Positions 37,613 through 46,605 of a DNA stretch of 64,000 nucleotides are shown piece after piece. The stretch is taken from NCBI RefSeq assembly GCF_026898135.2, contig NZ_CP114035.2, forward strand, positions 847,501-911,500. Reading direction: 5' to 3'. Source of the DNA: Pseudomonas fortuita (GTDB taxonomy: Bacteria; Pseudomonadota; Gammaproteobacteria; Pseudomonadales; Pseudomonadaceae). Positions within the stretch are counted from its first letter, which is position 1, and each line of letters begins with the position of its first letter. A program made the position numbers and the translations under genes. The notes under the pieces are model-generated. The model worked only from the letters and a program-made list of their open reading frames with translations, made no database searches and was not told the origin of the DNA.

Positions 37613-37899
37613 TTGAAACTACCTTCTTGCGGTGCAAGTGCTAATGAGGACGGGGGTAAAGTTAGTCCTTTCAGTGCACTTGAAACAGAGCGAAGTGCGA
37701 TAAGCACTGTTGCGCAAAAGGTAACGATCCAAGAAAAAGCAATAGGACTTTGGCCGCAAACTCCCGCGCTAGAGAGCCTGCGCGGTCCTTGTAGGAGCGG
37801 CCTTGCGCCGCGAATGGGCTGCGCAGCAGCCCCGGCAATCTTGGCCCTGCCAAAGCGTCTGGGGCCGCTTCGCGACCCTTTCGCGGCACAAGGCCGCTC
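37613..37899. other. Region with REP doublet between the small exported gene and the RND kinase
   Basis: Inverted arms 37791-37814 (GTAGGAGCGGCC...GCCGCGAA) and 37880-37902 with its complement. The right arm provides the stop codon of the kinase gene (TAG at 37900-37902). The left part is the leader of the minus-strand small gene; no further gene is supported. Confidence 0.65.
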
Positions 37900-39303
37900 C
37901 TAGACAGAGCGCGCAGGCCTCAAGGTCGGCAACTGGATACCAAAGGTATTGAGCCCGGCCCCACTGCGCACAAACACTTCCCCCCCATGCATCAGCGCAA
38001 TCGCCTTGACGATCGCCAACCCCAGCCCATGGTTGCCCCCACCGCTGTTGCTGCGCGCCGCATCCACGCGGTAGAAGCGTTCGAACAGCAACGGCAGGTG
38101 TTCATCGTCAATCGCCGGCCCCGGGTTGCTCACGGCAATGCTGACCTGCTCGGGCCCGGCATCGATCTGCACCTGGATCACCTGGTGCGGCGCGGTGTGC
38201 TGCACGGCGTTGTTCAGCAGGTTGATCAGCGCCCGGCGTAACTGGGCCTTTTCGATGGGCGCCTGGGCGTCGCCGATCACGCTCACGCTGACCTGGGCGT
38301 CTTCGAGGATGTAGTCCAGGTAGTCGAGGGTGGTTGCCACTTCTTCGGCCAGCGAGGCCTGGGTGAGGGCGGTGGCCTTGCTGCCTTGGTCGGCGCTGGC
38401 CAGAAACAGCATGTCGTTGATGATGCTGCGCAGGCGCTCCAGCTCTTCCAGGTTTGATTGCAGCACTTCGAAGTAATGCTCGGCACTGCGGCCACGGGTA
38501 AGCGCTACCTGGGTCTGGCCGATCAGGTTGGTCAGCGGCGAGCGCAGTTCGTGGGCGACGTCGGCGTTGAAGGCTTCCAGCCGTGAGTAGGCCTGGCTGA
38601 CCCGGTCGAGCGCGGCGTTGAAGGCGCCGGCGAACTGTGCCAGTTCCGGGGCCAGGGCGTGGGTTTGCAAACGCCCGTCCAGGCGTGGCGGGGCCAGGGC
38701 CTGGGCCTCGTTGGACAACGCCAGCAGCGGGCGCAGGCCAATGCGCGCGACCCAGTACCCCAGCATTGAAGCCAGCAGCACGCCAAGCACCGCCAGCCCG
38801 ACAATCGCCAGCAGCAGGCTGTGCTGGGCCTGCCAGAACGTTTCGGTGTCGATGCCAATCAAAAACCGCAGCGGTGGCCGCTCGCCCAGGCCCGGTAGCT
38901 CGCTGACCAGCACCTTGTAAGGGTAGGGCCGGTCGGGCAGGCGCAGGTCGCGCATACCCTGCGGGCCTTCGGCAAAGGCACGGACCAGCTCGCTGGGGTG
39001 GCCGTATTCGTAGGCCGGGTTGCTGCTGACTACCCAGAAGCGGATGCGCTTGTCTTCTTCGCTGAGCAGGTTGAGCTTGTTGTTGATCTTGGCCCAGTGT
39101 TCCTGTGTGCCGAAGCGGTTGAGGGTAGATTCGAGCACGCTGAAGCGCGCATCCAGTTCCGCCTGCGGCAGCAGGTCCAGGCTGCGGTCGACCTGGCGGT
39201 ACAGCGCCGAGCCGATCAGCAGGAACACGCCCAGCGCCACCAGGATGAACAGCGCCGACAGGCGCAGGGCGATGGAATTACCCCGCGCGGTTTTCCAGGA
39301 CAT
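37900..39303 (-). CDS. Sensor histidine kinase (heavy-metal type) of the RND locus
   Basis: 467 residues from the ATG at 39303, which overlaps the 3' end of the response-regulator gene by 26 bases. TM helix at about 14-35, a periplasmic region (about 36-160), TM helix about 162-185, HAMP, H-box with His251 (DVAHELRSPLTNL), N-box and G-boxes (LINLLNNAVQHTAP, NHGLGLAIVKAI). Resembles CusS/CopS-type metal sensors; the ligand is not proven. Same operon as the RND pump, so it probably regulates it. Confidence 0.9.
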   Translation of the reverse strand: MSWKTARGNSIALRLSALFILVALGVFLLIGSALYRQVDRSLDLLPQAELDARFSVLESTLNRFGTQEHWAKINNKLNLLSEEDKRIRFWVVSSNPAYEYGHPSELVRAFAEGPQGMRDLRLPDRPYPYKVLVSELPGLGERPPLRFLIGIDTETFWQAQHSLLLAIVGLAVLGVLLASMLGYWVARIGLRPLLALSNEAQALAPPRLDGRLQTHALAPELAQFAGAFNAALDRVSQAYSRLEAFNADVAHELRSPLTNLIGQTQVALTRGRSAEHYFEVLQSNLEELERLRSIINDMLFLASADQGSKATALTQASLAEEVATTLDYLDYILEDAQVSVSVIGDAQAPIEKAQLRRALINLLNNAVQHTAPHQVIQVQIDAGPEQVSIAVSNPGPAIDDEHLPLLFERFYRVDAARSNSGGGNHGLGLAIVKAIALMHGGEVFVRSGAGLNTFGIQLPTLRPARSV

Positions 39304-39952
39304 AGCCCATGCCTCGGATGGTGTGCAGCAGCTTGTTGTCGAAGGGCCCGTCGAGCTTGGCGCGCAGGCGTTTGATTGCCACTTCCACGACGTTGGCGTC
39401 GCTGTCGAAGTTGATGTCCCAGACCAGTTCGGCAATAGCCGTTTTCGACAGGATTTCACCCTGCCGCCGGGCCAGCACGCTGAGCAGCGAGAACTCTTTG
39501 GCCGTCAGGTCCAGGCGCTGCCCGGCGCGTGTGGCCTTGCGGGCCATCAGGTCGATCCACAGGTCTGCCACCTGCACCTGCAACGGTTCATGGTTGCTGC
39601 TGCGCCGGGTCAGGGCCTGCAGGCGGGCGACCAGTTCAAGGAACGAGAACGGCTTGCCCAGATAGTCGTCGGCGCCCTCACGCAAGCCATGAATGCGGTC
39701 TTCGACCCGTTCACGGGCGGTCAGCATGATCACCGGCGTCTGCTTGCGTGCGCGCAAGGCGCGCAGCACGCCATAGCCGTCCAGGCCAGGCAGCATCACA
39801 TCCAGCACGATCACCGCGTAGTCGCCCTCCAGGGCCAGGTGCAGGCCATCGATACCGTCCCGTGCCAGGTCAACGGTAAAGCCCTGTTCGCTCAGGCCGC
39901 GATGCAGGTAGTCGGCGGTTTTTTCTTCGTCTTCGATGATCAGCACACGCAT
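39278..39952 (-). CDS. OmpR-family response regulator of the RND locus
   Basis: 224 residues. Receiver domain with Asp51 (YAVIVLDVMLPG) and lysine in YLGKPFSF, then a winged-helix OmpR domain ending TIRGMGYVLE. Close in type to CopR/CusR/CzcR metal regulators. It begins 9 bases after the RND stop, so the operon runs adaptor-pump-regulator-kinase. A perfect palindrome ahead of the operon (44305-44320) may be its binding site. Confidence 0.9.
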   Translation of the reverse strand: MRVLIIEDEEKTADYLHRGLSEQGFTVDLARDGIDGLHLALEGDYAVIVLDVMLPGLDGYGVLRALRARKQTPVIMLTARERVEDRIHGLREGADDYLGKPFSFLELVARLQALTRRSSNHEPLQVQVADLWIDLMARKATRAGQRLDLTAKEFSLLSVLARRQGEILSKTAIAELVWDINFDSDANVVEVAIKRLRAKLDGPFDNKLLHTIRGMGYVLENRAG

Positions 39953-39961
39953 GGTCTTGTC

Positions 39962-42900
39962 CTAACTGGCACTTGGCGCTGCCGCGCGGGCAGCCTGGCG
40001 GCGATGGAACAGGCGCTCCAGGGCCAAGTATATGACCGGGGTGGTAAACAGCGTCAGGGCCTGGCTCACCAGCAGGCCACCCACCACGGCGATGCCCAGT
40101 GGCTGGCGCAGCTCGGCGCCGGTGCCAAAGCCGAACATCAGCGGCACCGCGCCCAGTAGCGCGGCCAGGGTAGTCATGATGATCGGACGGAAGCGCACCA
40201 GGCATGCCTGGCGTATCGCCTGTTCGGGTGTCATGCCGTGGTGGCGCTGGGCTTCGAGGGCAAAGTCGATGAGCAGGATGCCGTTCTTCTTGACGATGCC
40301 GATCAGCAGTACCACGCCGATCAGCCCCATGATGCTGAAGTCTTGGCCGCTGGCCCACAGCAGGATGATCGCGCCCAGGCCTGCGGAGGGCAGGGTGGAG
40401 ATGATGGTCAGCGGGTGAACGAAGCTCTCGTAGAGCACACCGAGGATGATGTAAACCGCCACCAGCGCGGCGAGGATCAGGTAGGGCTGGCTCGACAGCG
40501 AGCTCTGGAACGCCTGGGCGGCGCCCTGGAAGTTGCCGGTGATCGAGTCGGGCATGCCCAGCTCGCGCTGCGCACGCTCCAGGATCTGCACCGCATCGCC
40601 CAAGGCCACGCCGGGCGCCAGGTTGAACGACAGGTTGGCGGCCGGGAACAGGCCGTCGTGGCTGATCGACAGCGGCCCGGTGCTTGGCGCGGCAACATGC
40701 GCCAGGGCCGACAGCGGCACCATCTCGTTGGTCAGCGGTGAGCGCAAGTAGAAGAAGTTGAGGCTTTCAGCCTTGCCGCGCTGTTGCGCGTCCAGTTCGA
40801 GGATGACCTTGTACTGGTTGGTCTCGGTCTGAAATTCGCTGATCTGGCGCTGGCCGAAGGCATCGTACAGGGCCTGGTCGACGTCGGTGGTGGTCAGGCC
40901 GAAACGCGCCGCGGCCTGGCGGTCGATATCGATGCGGGTGACGCTGGCGCCCAGTTGCAGGTCGTTGGACAGGTCACGCAGCGCCGGGTTTTCCCGCAGG
41001 CGGTCGGTAAGGCGCTGGGTCCACAGGTTGAGCGCGACGCCGTCGTTGCTCTTGAGCACGTATTGGTACTGGGTGCGTGACGGGCCGGAGCTGAGGTTGA
41101 TGTCCTGGCCGGCGCGCATGTACAGGACGATGCCCGGCACCTGGGCGAGTTTCGGGCGAATCCGGTCGATCCATTCGCTGGCCGAGACATCGCGCTCGCC
41201 GCGGGGCTTGAGCGAGATCCAGAAACGGCCGTTGGCGATGGTCTGGTTGCTGCCAGTCACCCCCACCGAGTGCGAATAGGCGCGCACTGCCGGGTCGTCA
41301 CCGATGATTTTCGCCAGCGCCAGGTGCTTGTCGATCATCGACGGGTAGGACACGTCCGCAGCTGCCTCGGTGGTGCCGAGAATGAAGCCGGTGTCCTGCA
41401 GCGGGAAGAAGCCTTTGGGGATGCCCACGTAGCCGGCCACGGCCAGCGCCAGGGTAATGCCGAACACCCCCAGGGTGATCCGCCGGTGGGCCAGCGCGCG
41501 GTCCAGGCCTTTTTCGTACCAACCCAGCAGGCGCTGGCCGAAACCGCCCTGGTGGTCGCCGGGTGGGCGGCGCATGAACAGCGCCGAAAGGGTGGGGGCC
41601 AGGGTCAGCGATACCACCACCGAGATCAAAATGGTGGCCGTGGCGGTCAGGGCGAACTCCTTGAACAGCCGGCCCACCACACCGCCCATGAACAACAGCG
41701 GAATGAACGCGGCGATCAGCGAGAAACTGATCGACACCACGGTAAAGCCGATCTCGCCGGCGCCTTTGAGCGCAGCGGTGCGGCTATCGTCGCCGGCTTC
41801 CAGATGGCGATGAATGTTCTCCACCACAACGATGGCATCATCGACCACGAAGCCGACGGCAATGACGATAGCCACCAAGGTCAGGTTGTTGAGGCTGAAG
41901 CCGAACACGTACATCAGCGCGCACGTGGCGATCAGCGAGACGCCGAGCACGCTGGAGACGATGAAGGTGGCCGACCACTGACGCAGGAACAGCGCCATCA
42001 CCCCGATCACCAGCGCCACGGCGATCATCAGGGTCAGCTCGACCTCGTGCAGCGAACTGCGGATGGTCTGGGTGCGGTCCTGCAGCACCGACACTTCGAC
42101 CGAGGCCGGCAGCATCTCTTGCAAGCGCGGCAAGGCGTCGAGCACCCGGTCCACGGTGTCGACGATATTGGCGCCAGGCTGGCGGAAGATCACCAGATTC
42201 AGCCCCGGTTGGTTGCCTGACCAGGCACTTACATAGGCGTTCTCGGCACCATTGATTACCTTGGCCACGTCCTTCAGGTGCACCGGGGCGCCATTGCGGT
42301 AGCTGACGATCAGCTGCGCATAGTCTTCGGGGTGGAACAGCTGGTCGTTGGCGGCGATGGTCGACACGCTGTGCTCGCCGTACAGCGCGCCTTTGGCCAG
42401 GTTCAGGCTGGTCTGCTGGATAGCCAGGCGCACGTCGGCCAGGGTCAGGCCGATGGCCGCGAGTTTCTCGGGTTGTGCCTGCACCCGTATGGCCGGGCGC
42501 AGCTGGCCGGTGATGTTGATCAGGCCGACCCCGTCGATCTGGCTGAGCTGGCGCGCCAAGAGGGTTTCGGCGTAGTCGCTGAGCTCGTTGCCGGGCATCT
42601 GTGCGGAGCTGACGGTGAGGATTACCACCGGGCTGTCGGCCGGGTTGACCTTGCGCCAGGTGGGCGGGCTGGGCAGGTCCTGGGGCAGGCGGGCGGTGGC
42701 CGTGTTGATCGCTGCCTGCACTTCCTGGGCGGCGGTGTCGATGTTCTTGTCCAGGGTGAACTGCAGGATCAGCGTGGTCGAGCCCAGCGCGCTGCTGCTG
42801 GTCATCTGGGTCATGCCGGGGATGGCGCTGAACTGCACCTCCAGCGGCGTGGCCACCGACGAGGCCATGGTTTCCGGGCTGGCACCGGGCAACTGGGCGG

Positions 42901-43054
42901 TGACCTGAATGGTCGGGAAGTCCGCTTCTGGCAAGGGTGCCACCGGCAGGCGCGGGAAGGCGATGGCGCCGAGCAGGACCAAGGCGAAGGTCAGCAGCAG
43001 GGTGGCGATAGGGTGGTCGATGCACCACGCCGAGACGCCATTGCGGGTGTTCAT
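39962..43054 (-). CDS. RND efflux transporter, multidrug (HAE1) type
   Basis: 1030 residues, 12 transmembrane segments in the usual two halves with large periplasmic loops. N-terminus CIDHPIATLLLTFALVLLGA; proton-relay acidic pair in GFVVDDAIVVVENIHRH; inner-membrane signature GVVGRLFKEFALTATATILI. Resembles MdtB/MdtC-type pumps, but only one inner-membrane gene is present, whereas MdtBC-like systems use two. It needs the adaptor upstream and an outer-membrane channel not found in the operon. The start overlaps the adaptor stop (ATGA). Confidence 0.93.
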   Translation of the reverse strand: MNTRNGVSAWCIDHPIATLLLTFALVLLGAIAFPRLPVAPLPEADFPTIQVTAQLPGASPETMASSVATPLEVQFSAIPGMTQMTSSSALGSTTLILQFTLDKNIDTAAQEVQAAINTATARLPQDLPSPPTWRKVNPADSPVVILTVSSAQMPGNELSDYAETLLARQLSQIDGVGLINITGQLRPAIRVQAQPEKLAAIGLTLADVRLAIQQTSLNLAKGALYGEHSVSTIAANDQLFHPEDYAQLIVSYRNGAPVHLKDVAKVINGAENAYVSAWSGNQPGLNLVIFRQPGANIVDTVDRVLDALPRLQEMLPASVEVSVLQDRTQTIRSSLHEVELTLMIAVALVIGVMALFLRQWSATFIVSSVLGVSLIATCALMYVFGFSLNNLTLVAIVIAVGFVVDDAIVVVENIHRHLEAGDDSRTAALKGAGEIGFTVVSISFSLIAAFIPLLFMGGVVGRLFKEFALTATATILISVVVSLTLAPTLSALFMRRPPGDHQGGFGQRLLGWYEKGLDRALAHRRITLGVFGITLALAVAGYVGIPKGFFPLQDTGFILGTTEAAADVSYPSMIDKHLALAKIIGDDPAVRAYSHSVGVTGSNQTIANGRFWISLKPRGERDVSASEWIDRIRPKLAQVPGIVLYMRAGQDINLSSGPSRTQYQYVLKSNDGVALNLWTQRLTDRLRENPALRDLSNDLQLGASVTRIDIDRQAAARFGLTTTDVDQALYDAFGQRQISEFQTETNQYKVILELDAQQRGKAESLNFFYLRSPLTNEMVPLSALAHVAAPSTGPLSISHDGLFPAANLSFNLAPGVALGDAVQILERAQRELGMPDSITGNFQGAAQAFQSSLSSQPYLILAALVAVYIILGVLYESFVHPLTIISTLPSAGLGAIILLWASGQDFSIMGLIGVVLLIGIVKKNGILLIDFALEAQRHHGMTPEQAIRQACLVRFRPIIMTTLAALLGAVPLMFGFGTGAELRQPLGIAVVGGLLVSQALTLFTTPVIYLALERLFHRRQAARAAAPSAS

Positions 43055-44214
43055 GGCTGGCTCCTGCGCTCGGCCATCTCGGCAGGCGGCGGGGCGTCAG
43101 GGGTGATCTCGACCCTGGAGCCGGGTTTGAGGCGCGATTGGCCATCGAGTACCAGCTGGTCGCCGGCCTTGACCCCGGCGACGATGTTCAGCGTGCTGTC
43201 CTGATACAGTACCTTGACCGGCACGTTGGTGACTTTGTCGCCGTCGACGCGGTAGACGAAGTGGCCATCGATGCTGCGTTGCACCACGGGGGGCGGCACC
43301 ACCAGGGCGTCTTGGTCCATCGCCGTGCGCAGGCGCACGGTGACCAGTTGCCCCGGCCATAGCAGGCCGTCCTTGTTGTCGAACTCGGCCTTGACGCGCA
43401 CCGTGCCGGTGTTGGCCGAAATCTGGTTGTCGATCAGGGCAAGGTGGCCTGCGCCGAGCAGGTTGCGCTCACCATCGGCATCCATGTAGGCCTCGACCAG
43501 CGCCGGCGTTTGCGCCTTGAGCAGGCCTTGCAGGGTTGGCAGCATCTGTTGCGGCAGCGAGAACTCCACAGCGATCGGGTCGATCTGGGTCACGCTGAAC
43601 AGCCCCTGGGTGTCGCTGGTGCGCACCAGGTTGCCCGGGTCGATATTGCGGATGCCCACGCGCCCGGTTACCGGTGAGCGTATCTGTGTGTAGGAGAGTT
43701 GCACCTCGGCGTTGGCGATGGCCGCCTGGTTGCCCTTGACCGTGGCTTGCAGCTGGTTGACCAACGCCTGTTGCTGGTCGAGGGTTTGCTTGGACACGCC
43801 GTCATCGCTGCTGAGCAGGCGGTAGCGCTTGAGGTCGACGCCGGCCACCTGGATCTGGGCCTGGCTTTGGCCGAGTTGTGCACGGGCCTGATCGAGGCTG
43901 GCGCGGATGCTGCGGTCGTCAAGGGTAGCGAGCAGATCACCTTCCTTGACCCATTGGCCTTCCTTGACCAGCACTTGAGTGAGTATCCCCTCGACCTGGG
44001 GCCGGACCTCGACGCTGTGCAGCGACAATACCGAGCCGATGGCGCTGGCATAGCGTGGCACGTCCTGCTGGGCGACGCTGACCACGCGCACCGGTACGGC
44101 GGTTTGCGCGCGGGCGGCCGGTGCGGGTTGGTGCTGGCTGAACCAGGTGCCTGCTACCACCAGGGCCAGGAGCGCCAGTGCGGCGAGGAAGGCAGAGCGG
44201 GACGGACGTCGCAT
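43051..44214 (-). CDS. RND efflux periplasmic adaptor (membrane-fusion protein)
   Basis: 387 residues from the ATG at 44214 (a GTG at 44226 is possible). N-terminal membrane anchor (SAFLAALALLALVVAGTWF), lipoyl-type half motif (VEVRPQVEGILTQVLVKEGQWVKEGDLL) and its partner (SPVTGRVGIRNIDPGNLV), a coiled-coil hairpin between, and a beta-barrel/MP domain. Similar to MdtA. First gene of the operon; joins the pump to an outer-membrane channel. Confidence 0.93.
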   Translation of the reverse strand: MRRPSRSAFLAALALLALVVAGTWFSQHQPAPAARAQTAVPVRVVSVAQQDVPRYASAIGSVLSLHSVEVRPQVEGILTQVLVKEGQWVKEGDLLATLDDRSIRASLDQARAQLGQSQAQIQVAGVDLKRYRLLSSDDGVSKQTLDQQQALVNQLQATVKGNQAAIANAEVQLSYTQIRSPVTGRVGIRNIDPGNLVRTSDTQGLFSVTQIDPIAVEFSLPQQMLPTLQGLLKAQTPALVEAYMDADGERNLLGAGHLALIDNQISANTGTVRVKAEFDNKDGLLWPGQLVTVRLRTAMDQDALVVPPPVVQRSIDGHFVYRVDGDKVTNVPVKVLYQDSTLNIVAGVKAGDQLVLDGQSRLKPGSRVEITPDAPPPAEMAERRSQP

Positions 44215-44265
44215 CGGTGCGGGCACCTTGGCCAGGTGGGAGGGAAACGGTTGTCTGTACTCAAT

Positions 44266-44271
44266 CTTATA
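44266..44271 (-). promoter_or_regulatory. Possible -10 of the RND operon
   Basis: TATAAG on the minus strand, 52 bases before the adaptor ATG. No good -35 is at the right distance, as expected for an activator-dependent promoter. Confidence 0.4.
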
Positions 44272-44304
44272 GCCCCCGCACCGGGTCGGCAGCGTGACGG
44301 CTGG

Positions 44305-44320
44305 CTGACAGCGCTGTCAG
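44305..44320. promoter_or_regulatory. Candidate response-regulator operator of the RND operon
   Basis: CTGACAGCGCTGTCAG, a perfect 16-bp palindrome about 40 bases upstream of the possible -10. It contains TGACA-N4-TGTCA, like the CusR box (TGACAA-NN-TTGTCA). Likely bound by the operon's own OmpR-type regulator. Confidence 0.6.
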
Positions 44321-44350
44321 TTTCACCGGGTGGCATGCGACAGGGGACCA

Positions 44351-44437
44351 CTGTGGGAGCGGCCGTGCCCGCGAAGAAGACGACGCGGTGGATGGCACCG
44401 GCTGCGCCGGTGTTCGTGGGCGCGCCCGCTCCCACAG
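44351..44437. repeat. REP doublet
   Basis: Arms 44351-44375 and 44413-44437 (CTGTGGGAGCGG...CGCGAA type) around an inner GGCACCGGCTGCGCCGGTG hairpin, between the RND leader and the cysteine-cluster gene. Confidence 0.78.
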
Positions 44438-44470
44438 GTTACCGTGGAATGCTTGCTGAAGTCGCTCAGG

Positions 44471-45205
44471 CTAAAAGCCTATGAAGGCGTAGTACACCGG
44501 GGTTTCGTGGGTAGTGCGCAAACCAAGCCCCTGCAAGCTCGCGACCAGCGGTTCATCCTGCACATGCAAGGTCCACTGTGCAGCGTCAGGTATGGGCTCC
44601 TGCGCCAGCGCCGTGGCAAACGCGCCCATGTCTGGCAGGTAGGCGGTAAAGCCATTGCCCTTGAGCGCACTGGTGGTCATGCCCAGCGCCTGGCACACCG
44701 CCACCTTGGCAGCTATGTCATCGCGGTCGGCTTGCCGTGACGCTTGCACCAGCGCTTGCAGTTCCGCATCGACCAGTTGCGTGCCGTGAATCAGTTCCGG
44801 CCCTTGCTGCCAGGCCTCCGGCGGGCAGTCCTTGCTGTCCGGGCGCAGCGGAATGTGCGGGTTGATTTCCACCGGGTAGATGCGACAGACCAGCGGGCGC
44901 TGTTCATAGATGGTGCACAGGTCGTTGTCGTCCAGGTTGCGGCAGCGCCCGGGGTTGAACGCGGCAAAGGTCACCGACACGCGTGCCTCACCGTCGCCGC
45001 AGGCCACCGGATACGAGCGGCGCAGCACATGTTCGCGCTGCTCAGGCGGCATGCCGGGGCCATCGGCCACGAAGGCTTCGATCAGCACTATCACCTGGCC
45101 GGCATCATCTGCCCAGCGGCGTGCCTCAGCCAGCGTCAGGGGCACGTGGTGCCCGGTGCAGCACTTGCCGCAGCCGGTACAACCGAATCGCAAGTTGTCG
45201 GTCAC
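44471..45205 (-). CDS. YkgJ-type cysteine-cluster protein
   Basis: 244 residues from a GTG start at 45205, whose GTGA overlaps the stop of the upstream gene. N-terminal cluster FGCTGCGKCCTGHHVPL and a second group DLCTIYEQRPLVCRIYPVE are the CxxCxxCC...C...C pattern of the YkgJ (UPF0153) family, thought to bind a metal or Fe-S centre. Cytoplasmic; role unknown. Translationally coupled to a small exported protein, although their functions need not be linked. Confidence 0.85.
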   Translation of the reverse strand: MTDNLRFGCTGCGKCCTGHHVPLTLAEARRWADDAGQVIVLIEAFVADGPGMPPEQREHVLRRSYPVACGDGEARVSVTFAAFNPGRCRNLDDNDLCTIYEQRPLVCRIYPVEINPHIPLRPDSKDCPPEAWQQGPELIHGTQLVDAELQALVQASRQADRDDIAAKVAVCQALGMTTSALKGNGFTAYLPDMGAFATALAQEPIPDAAQWTLHVQDEPLVASLQGLGLRTTHETPVYYAFIGF

Positions 45206-45513
45206 TTGGCTTCCGGGCTCCACTCGCTGATGAAGGCACGCTGGTGCTGGCGGTCGTACAGGCACAGCTCGGTGCCGGTGCGTTGCTGCATGTGCTTCTG
45301 CGGGTAGACGCCTTCGACCAGCAGGGCGCTCATGCCGACCTGGTCATCGAACTCGGCGGGCTTGCCGCGGGCGTGGGCATCCTTGAACTGGCTGGCGGCC
45401 AGGCAGGCCTTGAGCATCTGTTGGCGCTGCTCGTTCCAGGCCTGGCTGCTGGAGGCCTGGGCGATACCGCTGAGGAGGGCGCAGGTGATCAGGATAGAGC
45501 TGAAAAACTTCAT
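45202..45513 (-). CDS. Small exported protein of unknown function
   Basis: 103 residues from the ATG at 45513 (MKFFSSILITCALLSGIAQA signal peptide). The mature part has two cysteines (LKACLAA; TELCLYD) that could form a disulfide. Precedes and overlaps the cysteine-cluster gene by 4 nt. Family not recognised. Confidence 0.72.
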   Translation of the reverse strand: MKFFSSILITCALLSGIAQASSSQAWNEQRQQMLKACLAASQFKDAHARGKPAEFDDQVGMSALLVEGVYPQKHMQQRTGTELCLYDRQHQRAFISEWSPEAK

Positions 45514-45601
45514 ACGCGATTCCGGCAATTTGCTTGCGAGGGGCGCGAATTATGCCCGACTCACCCCCGGCGGCAAGCCGGGGAGTTTGTCGCTTAATAT
45601 A

Positions 45602-46501
45602 TCAGTGCTCGGCAAATACCACGGTACGCGCGGCCACCACCAGACAATCGGTCAGCTCTGGCGAGGAGAACTTGGTGAGGATGGCGTTGGCCCCGGCCTG
45701 TGTTGCCTTCTCGCTGCTCATGGCGCTGTCCAGCGAGGTGTGCAGCAGCACGTACAGGTGCTGGAAATCAGGGGTTTCGCGCAGGGTGCGGGTGAAGGCG
45801 TAGCCATCCATCTCGCTCATTTCGATGTCGGAGACGATGATGTTGATCTCCTGCGCGGTGCCTTGCAGCTCCAGCAACACGTTGATGGCATCTTTGGCGC
45901 TGCGCGCGGTGTGGCATTCGATGCCCAGGTTGCGCAGGGTGTGCACCGACTGCTGCAGGGCCACCAGGCTGTCGTCCACCACCAGGATGTTGGCGGCGGC
46001 CAGCAGGCTGGCGTCTTCTTCGCTCAAGGTGCCGTGTGCGGGTTCGGCCGGCGGTGGGGCGATGGAGTGGATGACTTTTTCGATGTCCAGCACCTGCACC
46101 AGGGTGTTGTCGACCCGGGTCACGCCGGTGATGAACGAGCGGTTGCCCGAAGCAAAGGGTGGCGGTTTGATGTCGGTGCTCAGGCAATGCACGATGCGGC
46201 TGACCGCCTGCACATGCAGGCCTTGGCGCGAGCGGCTGATTTCAGTGACGATCAGGCAGCCGCCTTGCGGGTCTTCCAGGGGCCGCTCGCCGATGGCGCG
46301 TGACAGGTCGATGACCGACAGCGAATGGCCACGCAGGGTCGCCACACCCTTCACGTTGGGGTGCGACTCCGGCAGCTTGGTCAGCGGCGGGCAGGGGATG
46401 ATTTCGCTGACCTTGAGCAGGTTGATTGCCATCAACTTGCCGCTGCGCAGGGTGAACAGCAGCAGGGACAACGAGTCCGCGCGGGCATTTTGCGTGGCCA
46501 T
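45602..46501 (-). CDS. cheV: Chemotaxis coupling protein CheV
   Basis: 299 residues. N-terminal CheW-like domain (LLLFTLRSGKLMAINLLKV, HPNVKGVATLRGHSLSVIDLS) and C-terminal receiver domain (NILVVDDSLVALQQS; phospho-acceptor Asp in IIVSDIEMSEMDGY; lysine in AILTKFSSPEL). Links receptors to CheA and is tuned by phosphorylation. A sigma-28-type promoter lies upstream at 46535-46561. Confidence 0.95.
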   Translation of the reverse strand: MATQNARADSLSLLLFTLRSGKLMAINLLKVSEIIPCPPLTKLPESHPNVKGVATLRGHSLSVIDLSRAIGERPLEDPQGGCLIVTEISRSRQGLHVQAVSRIVHCLSTDIKPPPFASGNRSFITGVTRVDNTLVQVLDIEKVIHSIAPPPAEPAHGTLSEEDASLLAAANILVVDDSLVALQQSVHTLRNLGIECHTARSAKDAINVLLELQGTAQEINIIVSDIEMSEMDGYAFTRTLRETPDFQHLYVLLHTSLDSAMSSEKATQAGANAILTKFSSPELTDCLVVAARTVVFAEH

Positions 46502-46534
46502 GGTGACCTTCGGTGGGGAACAGGGGATAACCGG

Positions 46535-46561
46535 TTATCGGCTCTTTGGCGTCTGGCTTTA
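46535..46561 (-). promoter_or_regulatory. Sigma-28 (FliA) promoter of cheV
   Basis: Read on the minus strand: TAAAG (46561-46557), 14 bases, GCCGATAA (46542-46535). This is the full consensus element; the cheV ATG is 34 bases further on, at 46501. Confidence 0.85.
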
Positions 46562-46605
46562 GGGTGGTGAGAATAGTTGATGGGGTGACCTTGGTTTTTT
46601 CGTTG

